Source of the DNA: JBGOUV01 sp041477815
GTDB lineage: Bacteria; Acidobacteriota; Terriglobia; Bryobacterales; JACQDG01
DNA: 19,413 nucleotides
Assembly: GCA_041477815.1 (NCBI GenBank)
Contig: JBGOUV010000082.1
Location: 1-19,413 of the forward strand
Reading direction: 5' to 3'
Positions 6,880 to 14,384 of the stretch are shown here, piece after piece (the stretch's first letter is position 1; each line of letters begins with the position of its first letter). The notes under the pieces were generated by a model. The model was not told the DNA's origin and searched no databases. It saw only the letters and a list, made by a program, of their open reading frames with translations. Both the position numbers and the translations under genes were made by a program.

Positions 6880-8635
6880 CGGCCTGCCGCCCGCCTTGCG
6901 CTCGATGTGGCGCGCCCTCCAGCGCGGCTACGAGGCGGAGCCGATGCTTCTAAGCGTGTCGTTGGGGTTATCACTACTGGCCGCTCTGCCGGACGCGCTG
7001 TTCGCGCTTTGGCTCAAGTTGCTCGCCGACGGCATGCTGGTTGCCGCAGCCGTGGGGCTGGGAGTGTCGGCGGCAGCCACCTGGTTCCTCCGTGTGATCA
7101 GCGACCGTATCCAGCGGCGTTTCCGCGATCGCGTGGGTATTGCGCTGGAATCGCACGTGGCGCGGCTGCAGGCGTCGGTGGCCACGATGGAGCATCACGA
7201 ACGCCCCGAGTACCTCGATCGGCTGGCCATGCTGCGCAATCAGGTCTTCGTGCTCGACCACATGTACATGTCGGTGTTCTCGAACTGCGGCTGGATACTG
7301 CGTTTGGGAGTGACGCTGGCGCTGCTCGTATCCATCCATCCGGCGCTGGCGTTGCTCGCCGTATTTGCCCTGCCGACGGTGCTCACATCGACTTGGCGGC
7401 CGGGCGTGGAGCGCGCCGCGGAAGAGCGGGGCACGGCGGCCAACCGCCTGGCCAGGCATTTATTCGAGGTCGCCACCACCGCGCCGCCGGGCAAAGAGGT
7501 GCGGGTGACCCGTATCGGCGCTCGCCTGGTGGCCGAGCGCCGCGCCGCCTGGGAGCGCTGGTACGGACCCGTGGCCGCCGCCCGCCGGGGGAGCGCCGCG
7601 TGGCACGCCCTGGGGTGGGCCGTGTTCGGCGCCGCCTACGTGGGCGCCGTGGTGTTCGTGTCGTCGCTTCCCGCGGCCCGGCCCGGCCATGTACTGCTGG
7701 TGCTGGCGGCGGGCTCGCGCCTCTCGGCCTACCTGGGCGCCACGGTGGGCGAGATAGGCTTCCTGCGCGGCTTCTGGCTCGATGGTTCCAGACGCCTGGC
7801 GTGGCTCGAGGATTATGCCGCGTCACAACTCGAAGGCGCCGACACGCCGGCGCCCGAGCAACTGCAAGAAGGTATCCGCTTCGAGCACGTGTCCTTCGCT
7901 TACCCGGGCACGGAGCGCGTCGTTCTCAACGACGTGAACCTGCAGCTCGCGCCGGGCTCGGTGGTCGCGATCGTGGGAGAGAATGGCGCGGGCAAGACGA
8001 CGCTGGTAAAGCTCTTGTGCCGCCTGTATCGGCCTACCAGCGGCCGCATCCTCGTAGACGGCGTGGATCTTACGCGCATACCGCCGGAGGCCTGGCGCTC
8101 GCGCCTGGCCGGCGCGTTTCAGGACTTCTTCCGATTCGAGTTCCGGGCGCGCCACACCGTGGGAGTCGGCGACGTGCCGCGACTCGACGACGTCCCGGCG
8201 GTGGCGGCGGCCGTCGATCGGGCCGGCGCGGGCGACGTCGTGGCGCAGCTCGTAGCCGGTCTTGAGACACAGCTGGGACCCACCTGGCCCGGGGGCGTGG
8301 AGATCAGCTTCGGGCAGTGGCAGAAACTGGCGCTTGCCCGGGGATTCATGCGAGAGCGCCCGCTGCTGCTCGTGCTCGATGAGCCCACGGCGGCGCTCGA
8401 CGCCGAAACCGAGCACGCCCTGTTCGAGCGTTACGCGGCAGCGGCGCGCGGCCGCAGCCCCGGCGGCCGTATCACCATCCTGGTGTCGCACCGGTTCAGC
8501 ACCGTGCGCATGGCCGACTTCATCGTCGTTCTCGACGGCTCGCGCGTGGTCGAGTCCGGTGCGCACGAAGCTCTGCTGGCCAAGGGCGGACAGTACGCGG
8601 AGTTATACCGCCTCCAGGCGGAGGCCTATCGTTGA
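6866..8635 (+). CDS. ABC exporter half-transporter, second of a pair, with altered signature motif
   Basis: A 589-residue half-exporter with the same plan as the gene before it: a transmembrane domain (about residues 25-320) and an ATPase domain (about 340-589). Walker A is GENGAGKTT at 371-379, Walker B is LLLVLDE with Glu506, and the switch His is His542. The signature reads ISFGQ (480-484) instead of LSGGQ. Changed signatures are common in one partner of heterodimeric exporters, where one of the two ATP sites is weak. The FQDFFRFEF Q-loop matches its neighbour, so the two are related. The ATG at 6866 is preferred over a TTG at 6848 because GAGGAGAA sits five bases before it. It overlaps the first gene by 14 bases. 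Its stop is three bases from the stop of the convergent 126-aa gene. Confidence 0.92.
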   Translation: MSSTNGLPPALRSMWRALQRGYEAEPMLLSVSLGLSLLAALPDALFALWLKLLADGMLVAAAVGLGVSAAATWFLRVISDRIQRRFRDRVGIALESHVARLQASVATMEHHERPEYLDRLAMLRNQVFVLDHMYMSVFSNCGWILRLGVTLALLVSIHPALALLAVFALPTVLTSTWRPGVERAAEERGTAANRLARHLFEVATTAPPGKEVRVTRIGARLVAERRAAWERWYGPVAAARRGSAAWHALGWAVFGAAYVGAVVFVSSLPAARPGHVLLVLAAGSRLSAYLGATVGEIGFLRGFWLDGSRRLAWLEDYAASQLEGADTPAPEQLQEGIRFEHVSFAYPGTERVVLNDVNLQLAPGSVVAIVGENGAGKTTLVKLLCRLYRPTSGRILVDGVDLTRIPPEAWRSRLAGAFQDFFRFEFRARHTVGVGDVPRLDDVPAVAAAVDRAGAGDVVAQLVAGLETQLGPTWPGGVEISFGQWQKLALARGFMRERPLLLVLDEPTAALDAETEHALFERYAAAARGRSPGGRITILVSHRFSTVRMADFIVVLDGSRVVESGAHEALLAKGGQYAELYRLQAEAYR

Positions 8636-8638
8636 TGG

Positions 8639-9019
8639 TTAAAAGGTGCCGTAACAGTTGATTGCGACATACGGCGGCCAGCCCGCTTCCAGACAGCACT
8701 TGACCCGGCGAAGGTTGACACATTTCACCTTGATGTACGGGGTTGGCGCGCTGCCGCCGCCGTCACTTGGAGGTCTGTTGAGCACGTCCGCGAGGAGGGC
8801 GCTTTCCCCGTCGGAATGCCGCAGGGCTTCCGCTCGGATCAAGATCGAGCCAAACTCGGCCAGGGAGCGATTTTCGAGCGAGACCTTCTTTCCATTCACG
8901 AAGGCCTCCCGTTCTGCTTTGCTCAGCTTTATGCCCAAAGCGGGCAACAACTTCTCGGCGATTTCCTCGTGAGCAGCTTGGTCGGCGGCATCCAGTTTAT
9001 TCTTCTGAGATCGAGCCAT
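8639..9019 (-). CDS. Small protein with Gly-Gly-Gly motif and Cys-rich C-terminus, function unknown
   Basis: A 126-residue protein I do not recognise. Residues 1-80 are hydrophilic and probably helical (AAHEEIAEKLLPALGIKLSK; EFGSILIRAEAL). A flexible segment NRPPSDGGGSAPTP (81-94) follows. The last 37 residues differ in character: aromatic, basic and with four cysteines (Cys100, 108, 109 and 122, e.g. VKCVNLRRVKCC and INCYGTF). This leader, Gly-Gly, Cys-rich tail layout resembles precursors of exported or modified peptides, but no leader family is recognised and no modification enzyme is adjacent. The start at 9019 follows a strong ribosome-binding site (GAGGAGGA) that lies in the 11-base gap after the 398-aa gene, so the two are probably co-transcribed. 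It converges with the ABC exporter pair. Confidence 0.75.
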   Translation of the reverse strand: MARSQKNKLDAADQAAHEEIAEKLLPALGIKLSKAEREAFVNGKKVSLENRSLAEFGSILIRAEALRHSDGESALLADVLNRPPSDGGGSAPTPYIKVKCVNLRRVKCCLEAGWPPYVAINCYGTF

Positions 9020-9030
9020 AGAAATCCTCC

Positions 9031-10227
9031 TCAAGCACGTTGAAAAAAACAGTCTCGCGGCGCCCGGTACGCCACCTTTAGCTCCGGCGTCTCTAAGCGC
9101 CTCTTCTGGTAGCGCGACTCCAGGGCGAGCGACAGGATTCCCGTCGTGAGCAGGGTCCGCTCCACAGGATACACCGGGCGGCCGGTGACGAACAGCTCCT
9201 CGATGCAGTGCACCAGACCGTCGAAGTGGGGCAGGGCGCGGCCGCCGTCCTTGAGACCGAAGTGGGTGGCGACCGGCTGCGACTGTCCTCGGAGCTGGGC
9301 CGCGAACAGGAAGTCCTCGACGTGTCCGCTTAGCATGTACACCGCTGCCTGCAGTCCGTCCCGGTACTCGACCAGGAACACGGCCGGATTCTTGGCGTTT
9401 TGCTCCGGCGTCCCGGCGCGTGCTCTGGAGGCTCGCGACAGGGCGGCGGCGAGGAGCGGGGCGCTCCATTGTCCGGGGCCGTCTCGCCATTTCCATACCG
9501 CTTCGCCTTGCAGGGTCTCCACCGCACGGACTCCGGTTTCGCCGCCCTTGCGCCGCTCCACCATGCATTGCAGGGTTTCGAGCGTGTGGAACCCGTAGGC
9601 GTCCAGGTCCGAGTAGCCCACCGCCACGGCGTGGTCGATGGGGGCGTCCAGCGGGATCTCCAGCTCCGGGATTCGCACCGTCACCGGGATCGACGAGCCG
9701 GCCATGAAGGGAACCTTCCACCGGCGCGCTTCGTCGTACATCATCTTCGCTTTGGTCCAGGAGTAGGAAAGATGCTTGTCCGAGAACAAGGGCGCCACCC
9801 GGCCGCTCTTCCGGAACACGTCGATGATCCGCTGGTAGAGCTCGAAACGCGGATACTGCTTCTGGCCTTTCTCGTTGGTCGGGTAGTTGCCGTGCTCGCC
9901 GACGAGCAGTACGGCGTCCACGGCCAGCTTGTCGCCGCCGAGGGTCAGGGCCTCGGCGATGGTAGGATAAATTTTGAAGCCGTGCTTGGCTGCCAGGTCG
10001 CGGCTCATGTCTTTAGGGGCGATCTGGTCGGTGTACATCGACACGATGCGGGTGCGCGGCTCGACGCGCCGGTTGTTGGGCGTGTAGCCCTCCAGGAGGC
10101 GGCCGCATATCACGTCGGCGTGGGAGTAGTAGCGATACTCCGTGACGATGGCGGCAATGGTCTTCTTGCCCGGCGTGGCGGGCGCGAGGGACAACAGAAA
10201 TTCGCGGCGCGTTAGCAACCTTGCCAT
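9031..10227 (-). CDS. Conserved protein of unknown function, twin-arginine-like N-terminus
   Basis: A 398-residue protein. The N-terminus MARLLTRREFLLSLAPA has the twin-arginine pattern (TRREFLLSL) seen in many Acidobacteria and Planctomycetes proteins, though the hydrophobic part is very short, so export is uncertain. The body looks like a globular alpha/beta protein: KKTIAAIVTEYRYYSHADV, then a nucleotide-binding-like stretch DAVLLVGEHGNYP, then FSDKHLSYSW and PFMAGSSIPVT. I recall similar uncharacterised proteins in Acidobacteria and Planctomycetes, but I cannot name a domain or reaction. The start at 10227 has a short AGGT site. It lies only 24 bases from the divergent ubiE start, so promoters for one or both genes must lie partly inside coding sequence. 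The 126-aa gene follows after 11 bases. Confidence 0.85.
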   Translation of the reverse strand: MARLLTRREFLLSLAPATPGKKTIAAIVTEYRYYSHADVICGRLLEGYTPNNRRVEPRTRIVSMYTDQIAPKDMSRDLAAKHGFKIYPTIAEALTLGGDKLAVDAVLLVGEHGNYPTNEKGQKQYPRFELYQRIIDVFRKSGRVAPLFSDKHLSYSWTKAKMMYDEARRWKVPFMAGSSIPVTVRIPELEIPLDAPIDHAVAVGYSDLDAYGFHTLETLQCMVERRKGGETGVRAVETLQGEAVWKWRDGPGQWSAPLLAAALSRASRARAGTPEQNAKNPAVFLVEYRDGLQAAVYMLSGHVEDFLFAAQLRGQSQPVATHFGLKDGGRALPHFDGLVHCIEELFVTGRPVYPVERTLLTTGILSLALESRYQKRRLETPELKVAYRAPRDCFFQRA

Positions 10228-10251
10228 TGTACCTGAGGATTAGGATCGGCC

Positions 10252-10953
10252 ATGCGCCTGCGGCGGGAAAAGCACGACCTTGCTTTGATGCGGAAGATGT
10301 TCCGCACTGTGGCGCCTGGCTATGACCTTTTCACACGACTGTTTTCTTACGGAAGGGATGGAGCCTGGAAACGCGAGGCGGTGAGGCGGGCGCCACTTTC
10401 CGAGAACGCTCTGGTTCTGGACCTGGCCTGTGGCACCGGCGATTTTTCCAAGCTTATCCTGCGCCGGTTGCCGCTGGCTCGCCCCGTGGCCTTGGATCTT
10501 ACCTTCGACATGCTCCGCCTGGCACAAAAGGGGGGCGTTTCCCGCGCCGTGTGCGGGAACGCTATGGTCCTTCCCTTCCGGGACGCGATTTTCGATAGCG
10601 TCTTCGTGGGGTACGGGCTGCGCAACTTTCCCGTGGTGGAGGCAGCCCTGCGGGAGATTCGGCGCGTAACGCGGCCCGGCGGACTGCTGGTTAGTCTCGA
10701 TTTCTTCCTGCCCCGCCGGCGCGGTCTGCGGGGCTTGTACCTTGCCTGGCTCTACGCTCAGGGCGCTTTCTGGGGGATGCTGTTACATGCGAGTCCCCGC
10801 GTTTACACCTACATCCCGGACTCGCTCCGAACGTTCCTTTCGGCGGAGGAGTTTTTCGAAATGCTGCGGCGCGTCGGCTACGAGCCGATCGCGGAACGGA
10901 GATTCGTCCTGGGAGGCATCGGCTTGCAGTGGGCGGCTAAGACGGACGGGTGA
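10252..10953 (+). CDS. ubiE: Demethylmenaquinone / ubiquinone C-methyltransferase
   Basis: A 233-residue SAM-dependent methyltransferase of the UbiE/MenG family, which adds the ring methyl group in the last step of menaquinone (or ubiquinone) synthesis at the inner face of the membrane. SAM motif I is VLDLACGTGDF at 55-65. The family motif YGLRNF is at 121-126, followed by LREIRRVTRPGGLLVSLDF. The N-terminal FRTVAPGYDLFTRLFSYGRDGAWKR block is also characteristic of the family. The start at 10252 has AGGA about nine bases upstream. Its last 17 bases overlap the end of the convergent FAD enzyme gene. Menaquinone is the likelier substrate in the suggested host group, but the sequence alone does not decide this. 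Confidence 0.93.
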   Translation: MRLRREKHDLALMRKMFRTVAPGYDLFTRLFSYGRDGAWKREAVRRAPLSENALVLDLACGTGDFSKLILRRLPLARPVALDLTFDMLRLAQKGGVSRAVCGNAMVLPFRDAIFDSVFVGYGLRNFPVVEAALREIRRVTRPGGLLVSLDFFLPRRRGLRGLYLAWLYAQGAFWGMLLHASPRVYTYIPDSLRTFLSAEEFFEMLRRVGYEPIAERRFVLGGIGLQWAAKTDG

Positions 10954-11962
10954 GGCGGTAGAGCAGAGGACCGGGCACCAGGCCGGCCAGGCTTTCAGCC
11001 CAGCCAAGGCTGAGGACGCGGCGGAGGATGGAGGCGGTGCTGAGCTGCCGGCTGTAGAGCGTGCGGCAGCGGAGGTGATAGTCGGGGCCGCCGGCCACCG
11101 CTTCCCCGGCCCACCCTCCGGTGCGCACGGCGGCCAGCAGGCCGCTTCCGGTGAAGGGATCGACGAAGCAGCGGGCGTCGCCCGCGGACAGCGCCCCTGG
11201 CCGCACTGCCGGCGCGGGGCCGAAACAGAGCGGACCGGTCAGGTACCAGCGGGTCAGCGGCTTCATGCCGGCGAGACGCCGCAGGCCTCCCAGGAGGCGG
11301 TCGACGCGAAAGTCCTCGTGTGCCAGCAGGCCTTCTTCGGCCAGGCCGCAAACGTTCGTTCGTCCGCCCTCGATGGGGCACACGCCGCAGTAGCCGCCCG
11401 GGAAGAAGTAGAGCTCCACGGCGTCGTTCGCGGGGCCCTCGAAATGCGCCTTGAAGCCAAACACCCGCCGGCCTCGGGGGGCGGCGGTGTGCCGTCCGAC
11501 CGCTACGATGGCCACGGCGGAGGGGTCCGGCTCGTCGCTGGACAATTCGGCGCCGCGTGCGAGCGCGGCCCGCAGCAGCAAGTCGTCGAAGGCGTAGCGG
11601 CTGAGTCCAAAGGCCGGCTCGGGGAGCTGGAACCTTCGCCTGGTCCGGCCGAAATGCAGCTCGGCGTGGGTTACGCGGGCGGGCGCTCGGGCGAGGAAGT
11701 CCGGGGCGACGCCCAACTGCTCGAGTAGGGGCAGCATCTCGGCGGTGAAAAATTCCCCGCAAACCTTGTGGCGGGGGAAGCGGGACTTCTCGTGCAGCAC
11801 CACCGGCTCCCCGGCCTGACGGAGCGCCAGGGCCGCGGCGGCGCCGGCGGGACCGCCGCCCAGCACTCGGAAGGGCCGGCCCGGGAGCAGGCGGGGGTCG
11901 AGACGAGTCTCGCCCCGGCGGGCTAAAGCCGGAGCCACATTCTTTTCATGGGCGTTAAACAT
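10937..11962 (-). CDS. FAD-dependent oxidoreductase, geranylgeranyl reductase / halogenase-like
   Basis: A 341-residue flavoprotein of the group that includes geranylgeranyl reductases and flavin-dependent hydroxylases and halogenases. The FAD-binding Rossmann motif GGGPAGAAAAL starts at residue 35, RHKVCGE is at 64-70, and the second FAD motif AGDARCFVDPFTGSGL begins near 260. These last two are typical of the geranylgeranyl reductase-like branch. The halogenase motif WxWxIP is not seen. It is the third gene of an operon with a KAS II-like synthase and a methyltransferase, so it probably oxidises or reduces a polyketide, fatty-acid or isoprenoid product. The ATG at 11962 overlaps the methyltransferase stop by eight bases. 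Its 3' end overlaps the convergent ubiE by 17 bases. Confidence 0.88.
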   Translation of the reverse strand: MFNAHEKNVAPALARRGETRLDPRLLPGRPFRVLGGGPAGAAAALALRQAGEPVVLHEKSRFPRHKVCGEFFTAEMLPLLEQLGVAPDFLARAPARVTHAELHFGRTRRRFQLPEPAFGLSRYAFDDLLLRAALARGAELSSDEPDPSAVAIVAVGRHTAAPRGRRVFGFKAHFEGPANDAVELYFFPGGYCGVCPIEGGRTNVCGLAEEGLLAHEDFRVDRLLGGLRRLAGMKPLTRWYLTGPLCFGPAPAVRPGALSAGDARCFVDPFTGSGLLAAVRTGGWAGEAVAGGPDYHLRCRTLYSRQLSTASILRRVLSLGWAESLAGLVPGPLLYRLTRPS

Positions 11963-12593
11963 GCCGTGCTACTAATGACAGCCGGAACCAGGGGCGGTGC
12001 CGCCGGACGGTGACGTGTTGAAAGCCGGCGCGCTCGGCCAGCTTGCGCAGCTCCTCGGGGCGAAACGCCTGGCGCACCGAGGCCGGCCCGTCGTGCCGGG
12101 TCAGGCGGCTGCGGGCGAAAAGAGGCGCGCTGGCCCGCACAAATGCCAGCGGAAACCAATGCCGCTCCAGGTCGTTGACCAGCACGGCGCGGCGGGCCAC
12201 GCGTCCGAACTCGCTGAGCACACGCACCACATCGGCATCGCGAAAGTGGTGCAGCAAAAGCGAGGCCGACACAAAATCGAAAGATCCATTCGGGAAGGGC
12301 AGCGCCTCCGCGGAGGCGGCCACGCCCCGCCCCGGCAGGTGTCCCTGCTTGCGATCGCAGAGCACCACCTGGGCTCCGCCAAAGCGCCGCGCCACCGCCT
12401 CCGACAGGTCCCCCGAGGCGGCCCCTACATCCAGCATGGAGAAGCGCTCCAGCCCCTCGGCCGCCAGCAGGCTCAGCAGGACGCTCCGTCCCCCCAACCA
12501 GCGGTTGTACCGGCGCAGGTCGGCCAGATTCTCGGCCACCTCGTCCGCTGGAAGGCCGGGTGCGTCGAGTAGCTCGTCGAAGTGGGGTCTCAC
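11955..12593 (-). CDS. Class I SAM-dependent methyltransferase
   Basis: A 212-residue methyltransferase. SAM motif I is MLDVGAASGDL (53-63), the acidic residue after strand 2 lies in VVLCDRK (near 80), and motif II/III is ALPFPNGSFDFVSASLLLHHF (98-118). The N-terminus has DLRRYNRWLGG, a short segment often seen in methyltransferases acting on polyketide-like or lipid substrates. The GTG at 12593 is chosen because it overlaps the synthase stop as GTGA; the longer frame to 12707 only shadows that gene. The stop overlaps the FAD enzyme start by eight bases. It probably methylates a product of this operon; the substrate is unknown. Confidence 0.88.
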   Translation of the reverse strand: MRPHFDELLDAPGLPADEVAENLADLRRYNRWLGGRSVLLSLLAAEGLERFSMLDVGAASGDLSEAVARRFGGAQVVLCDRKQGHLPGRGVAASAEALPFPNGSFDFVSASLLLHHFRDADVVRVLSEFGRVARRAVLVNDLERHWFPLAFVRASAPLFARSRLTRHDGPASVRQAFRPEELRKLAERAGFQHVTVRRHRPWFRLSLVARHV

Positions 12594-13840
12594 GCGACTC
12601 GCTTCAACACCAGCGCCGAATTCTTGCTCCCGAAGCCGATGCAGTTGACTACGGCGCACTCCAGATCCGCCTTCCGCCCCACGTCCGGTACATAGTCCAG
12701 ATCGCACTCCGGGTCCGGCACTTCCAGGTTGATGGTGGGCGGCAGGACGCCGTCGCGCATGGCCAGCAGCGTGGCCGCCACCCCGGCCGAGCCGCAGGCC
12801 CCTTGCGGATGGCCGATCAGCGACTTGAGCGACGATCCGGCCAGCTTGTCGGCATGGCCGTCGAAGCAGAGCCGCACGGCCCGGGTCTCGATGCGGTCAT
12901 TCAGCTCCGTGGCCGTGCCGTGCAGGTTGACGTACTGGACCGCCTCGCGGGGCGTGCCGGCTTCCTCCAGCGCCAGACTCATGGCGCGGGCCGGCTCCTC
13001 GCCGCACTCTTCGAGCCGTACCCGGTGGTAGGCCTCGCAGGTCGAGCCGTACCCCGCGATCTCGCCGTAGATGTGCGCCCCGCGGGCCCGCGCGCTGTCC
13101 AGGCTTTCCAGGAAGAAGAACCAGGATCCTTCCCCCAGCACGAACCCGTCCCGGTCGGCGGAGAAAGGCCGCGAGGCCCGCTCGGGCGCATGGTTCCACC
13201 GCTGGGTGAGGATCCGCATCAGCAGAAACCCCCTAATGATGAGGTGCGCGATGGGGGCGTCGGCGCCCCCCACCACCATCTGCTTCGCCGACCCGAACCG
13301 GATCTGGCGAAACGCGTACCCCAGAGCATCGGTGGAGCTGGTGCAGCCGGTGGTAATGACGTGGCTCGAGCCGCGGAACCCGAAGTACATGGAGATCTCG
13401 CTGGACAGGGTCCCCATGGTCGACGACGGAATGGTGTACACGCTCACCTGTTTGATCAGGCCCTCGTAGTATAAACGGTACTGCTCCTCGGTAAAGTCCT
13501 GGCTCCCGCCGCCCGAGCCGACGATGACGGAGATGTCCCGCAACTGCTCCCGCGACAGCCTGGCCGGCTCGATCCCGGCGTCGGCCAGGGCTTCGGCGGC
13601 GGCCGCCCGCGCCATGGGGACGGACCGCGACAGGTGCGGCCGCTCCTTGGGAGCAATGTAGGCCTCCGGGTCGAACCCGGTCACCTCCCCGGCCACCTGG
13701 ACGGCCAGCTTGGAGGGATCGAACAAGCTGATCCGCCGCACGCCGCTCTGTCCGGCCCGCGTGGCGCGCCAAAATGCCTCTCGACCGACTCCATTCGGGC
13801 TCACCGCCCCTATCCCGGTTATCACCACTCGCTCGGTCAT
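12590..13840 (-). CDS. Beta-ketoacyl-ACP synthase, KAS II (FabF)-like
   Basis: A 416-residue thiolase-fold condensing enzyme. It carries the full Cys-His-His triad at positions like those in E. coli FabF: Cys166 (TTGCTSSTDAL), His307 (LHGTATELND) and His344 (KSLIGHPQGACGSAG). The N-terminus MTERVVITGIGAVSPNG is typical. It would extend an acyl chain held on an acyl carrier protein using malonyl-ACP. No ACP, ketoreductase or dehydratase lies beside it, and it leads a coupled operon with a methyltransferase and an FAD enzyme, so it more likely serves a specialised lipid or polyketide pathway than bulk fatty-acid synthesis. The start ATG at 13840 shares the palindrome CATG with a possible divergent ATG at 13839. 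Confidence 0.92.
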   Translation of the reverse strand: MTERVVITGIGAVSPNGVGREAFWRATRAGQSGVRRISLFDPSKLAVQVAGEVTGFDPEAYIAPKERPHLSRSVPMARAAAAEALADAGIEPARLSREQLRDISVIVGSGGGSQDFTEEQYRLYYEGLIKQVSVYTIPSSTMGTLSSEISMYFGFRGSSHVITTGCTSSTDALGYAFRQIRFGSAKQMVVGGADAPIAHLIIRGFLLMRILTQRWNHAPERASRPFSADRDGFVLGEGSWFFFLESLDSARARGAHIYGEIAGYGSTCEAYHRVRLEECGEEPARAMSLALEEAGTPREAVQYVNLHGTATELNDRIETRAVRLCFDGHADKLAGSSLKSLIGHPQGACGSAGVAATLLAMRDGVLPPTINLEVPDPECDLDYVPDVGRKADLECAVVNCIGFGSKNSALVLKRVA

Positions 13841-13871
13841 GTCGGTCTACATGCTAGCATGGGTGTCGCTC

Positions 13872-14384
13872 ATGGCTCCCGGCGTGAAACCAATTTGGCG
13901 CGTTTTGGCCGGTGTACAGGCCGGGGTGGTGGCGGGAGGCGTAATGTTTCTCTATCTCGCCGTGGACGCCCGGCTGCGGGGCTCCACCGTGTGGAGCGTC
14001 ATTAACCTGTTCTCCTCGAACTTCTACGGCGTCCGCGCCTTGGGATTCGGTTTCCGGCGCACTTCCTTCGCCGGCCTCGCCTGGCATATCGGGTCAAGCG
14101 GCCTGCTGGGCCTCTGCTTCGCGGTCCTGCTGGCTCCTCTGACCGCGCGCCCCGCCCGCTGCTCCCTGCTCGGCGCGCTATTAGCCCTGCTTTGGTATTA
14201 CGGCGTCATGCGATGGCTATGGCCCCTCTGGAACCCCCTGGCCCACCGCCAGCCCTTTCCCGGACTCCTGTTCGCTTACCTGATCTTCGGCGTGGCCCTG
14301 GGCATTTTTCCGCGGCTCCTCGCCGAGCTCCAAGACCATGGAATGGAAGCACAACCTGACGGTAGTGCTGGTAGAGTCGCGTAA
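13872..14384 (+). CDS. Small membrane protein of unknown function
   Basis: A 170-residue protein with about four membrane-spanning segments: VLAGVQAGVVAGGVMFLYLA, GLAWHIGSSGLLGLCFAVLL, LLGALLALLWYYGVM and LLFAYLIFGVALGIF. I do not recognise the family. Starts at 13839 (which would share CATG with the divergent synthase start) and 13851 are also in frame; 13872 is chosen because the sequence from there has the usual short basic segment before the first helix. The ribosome-binding site is weak in all cases. The 3' end overlaps trmJ by 47 bases, so the two are probably co-transcribed. Its job is unknown. Confidence 0.72.
   Translation: MAPGVKPIWRVLAGVQAGVVAGGVMFLYLAVDARLRGSTVWSVINLFSSNFYGVRALGFGFRRTSFAGLAWHIGSSGLLGLCFAVLLAPLTARPARCSLLGALLALLWYYGVMRWLWPLWNPLAHRQPFPGLLFAYLIFGVALGIFPRLLAELQDHGMEAQPDGSAGRVA

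Noticed and set aside
8639..9721. 360-aa extension of the small Cys-rich protein
   Set aside because: The extra N-terminal part is an out-of-frame shadow of the 398-aa gene, and the strong ribosome-binding site lies at 9019.
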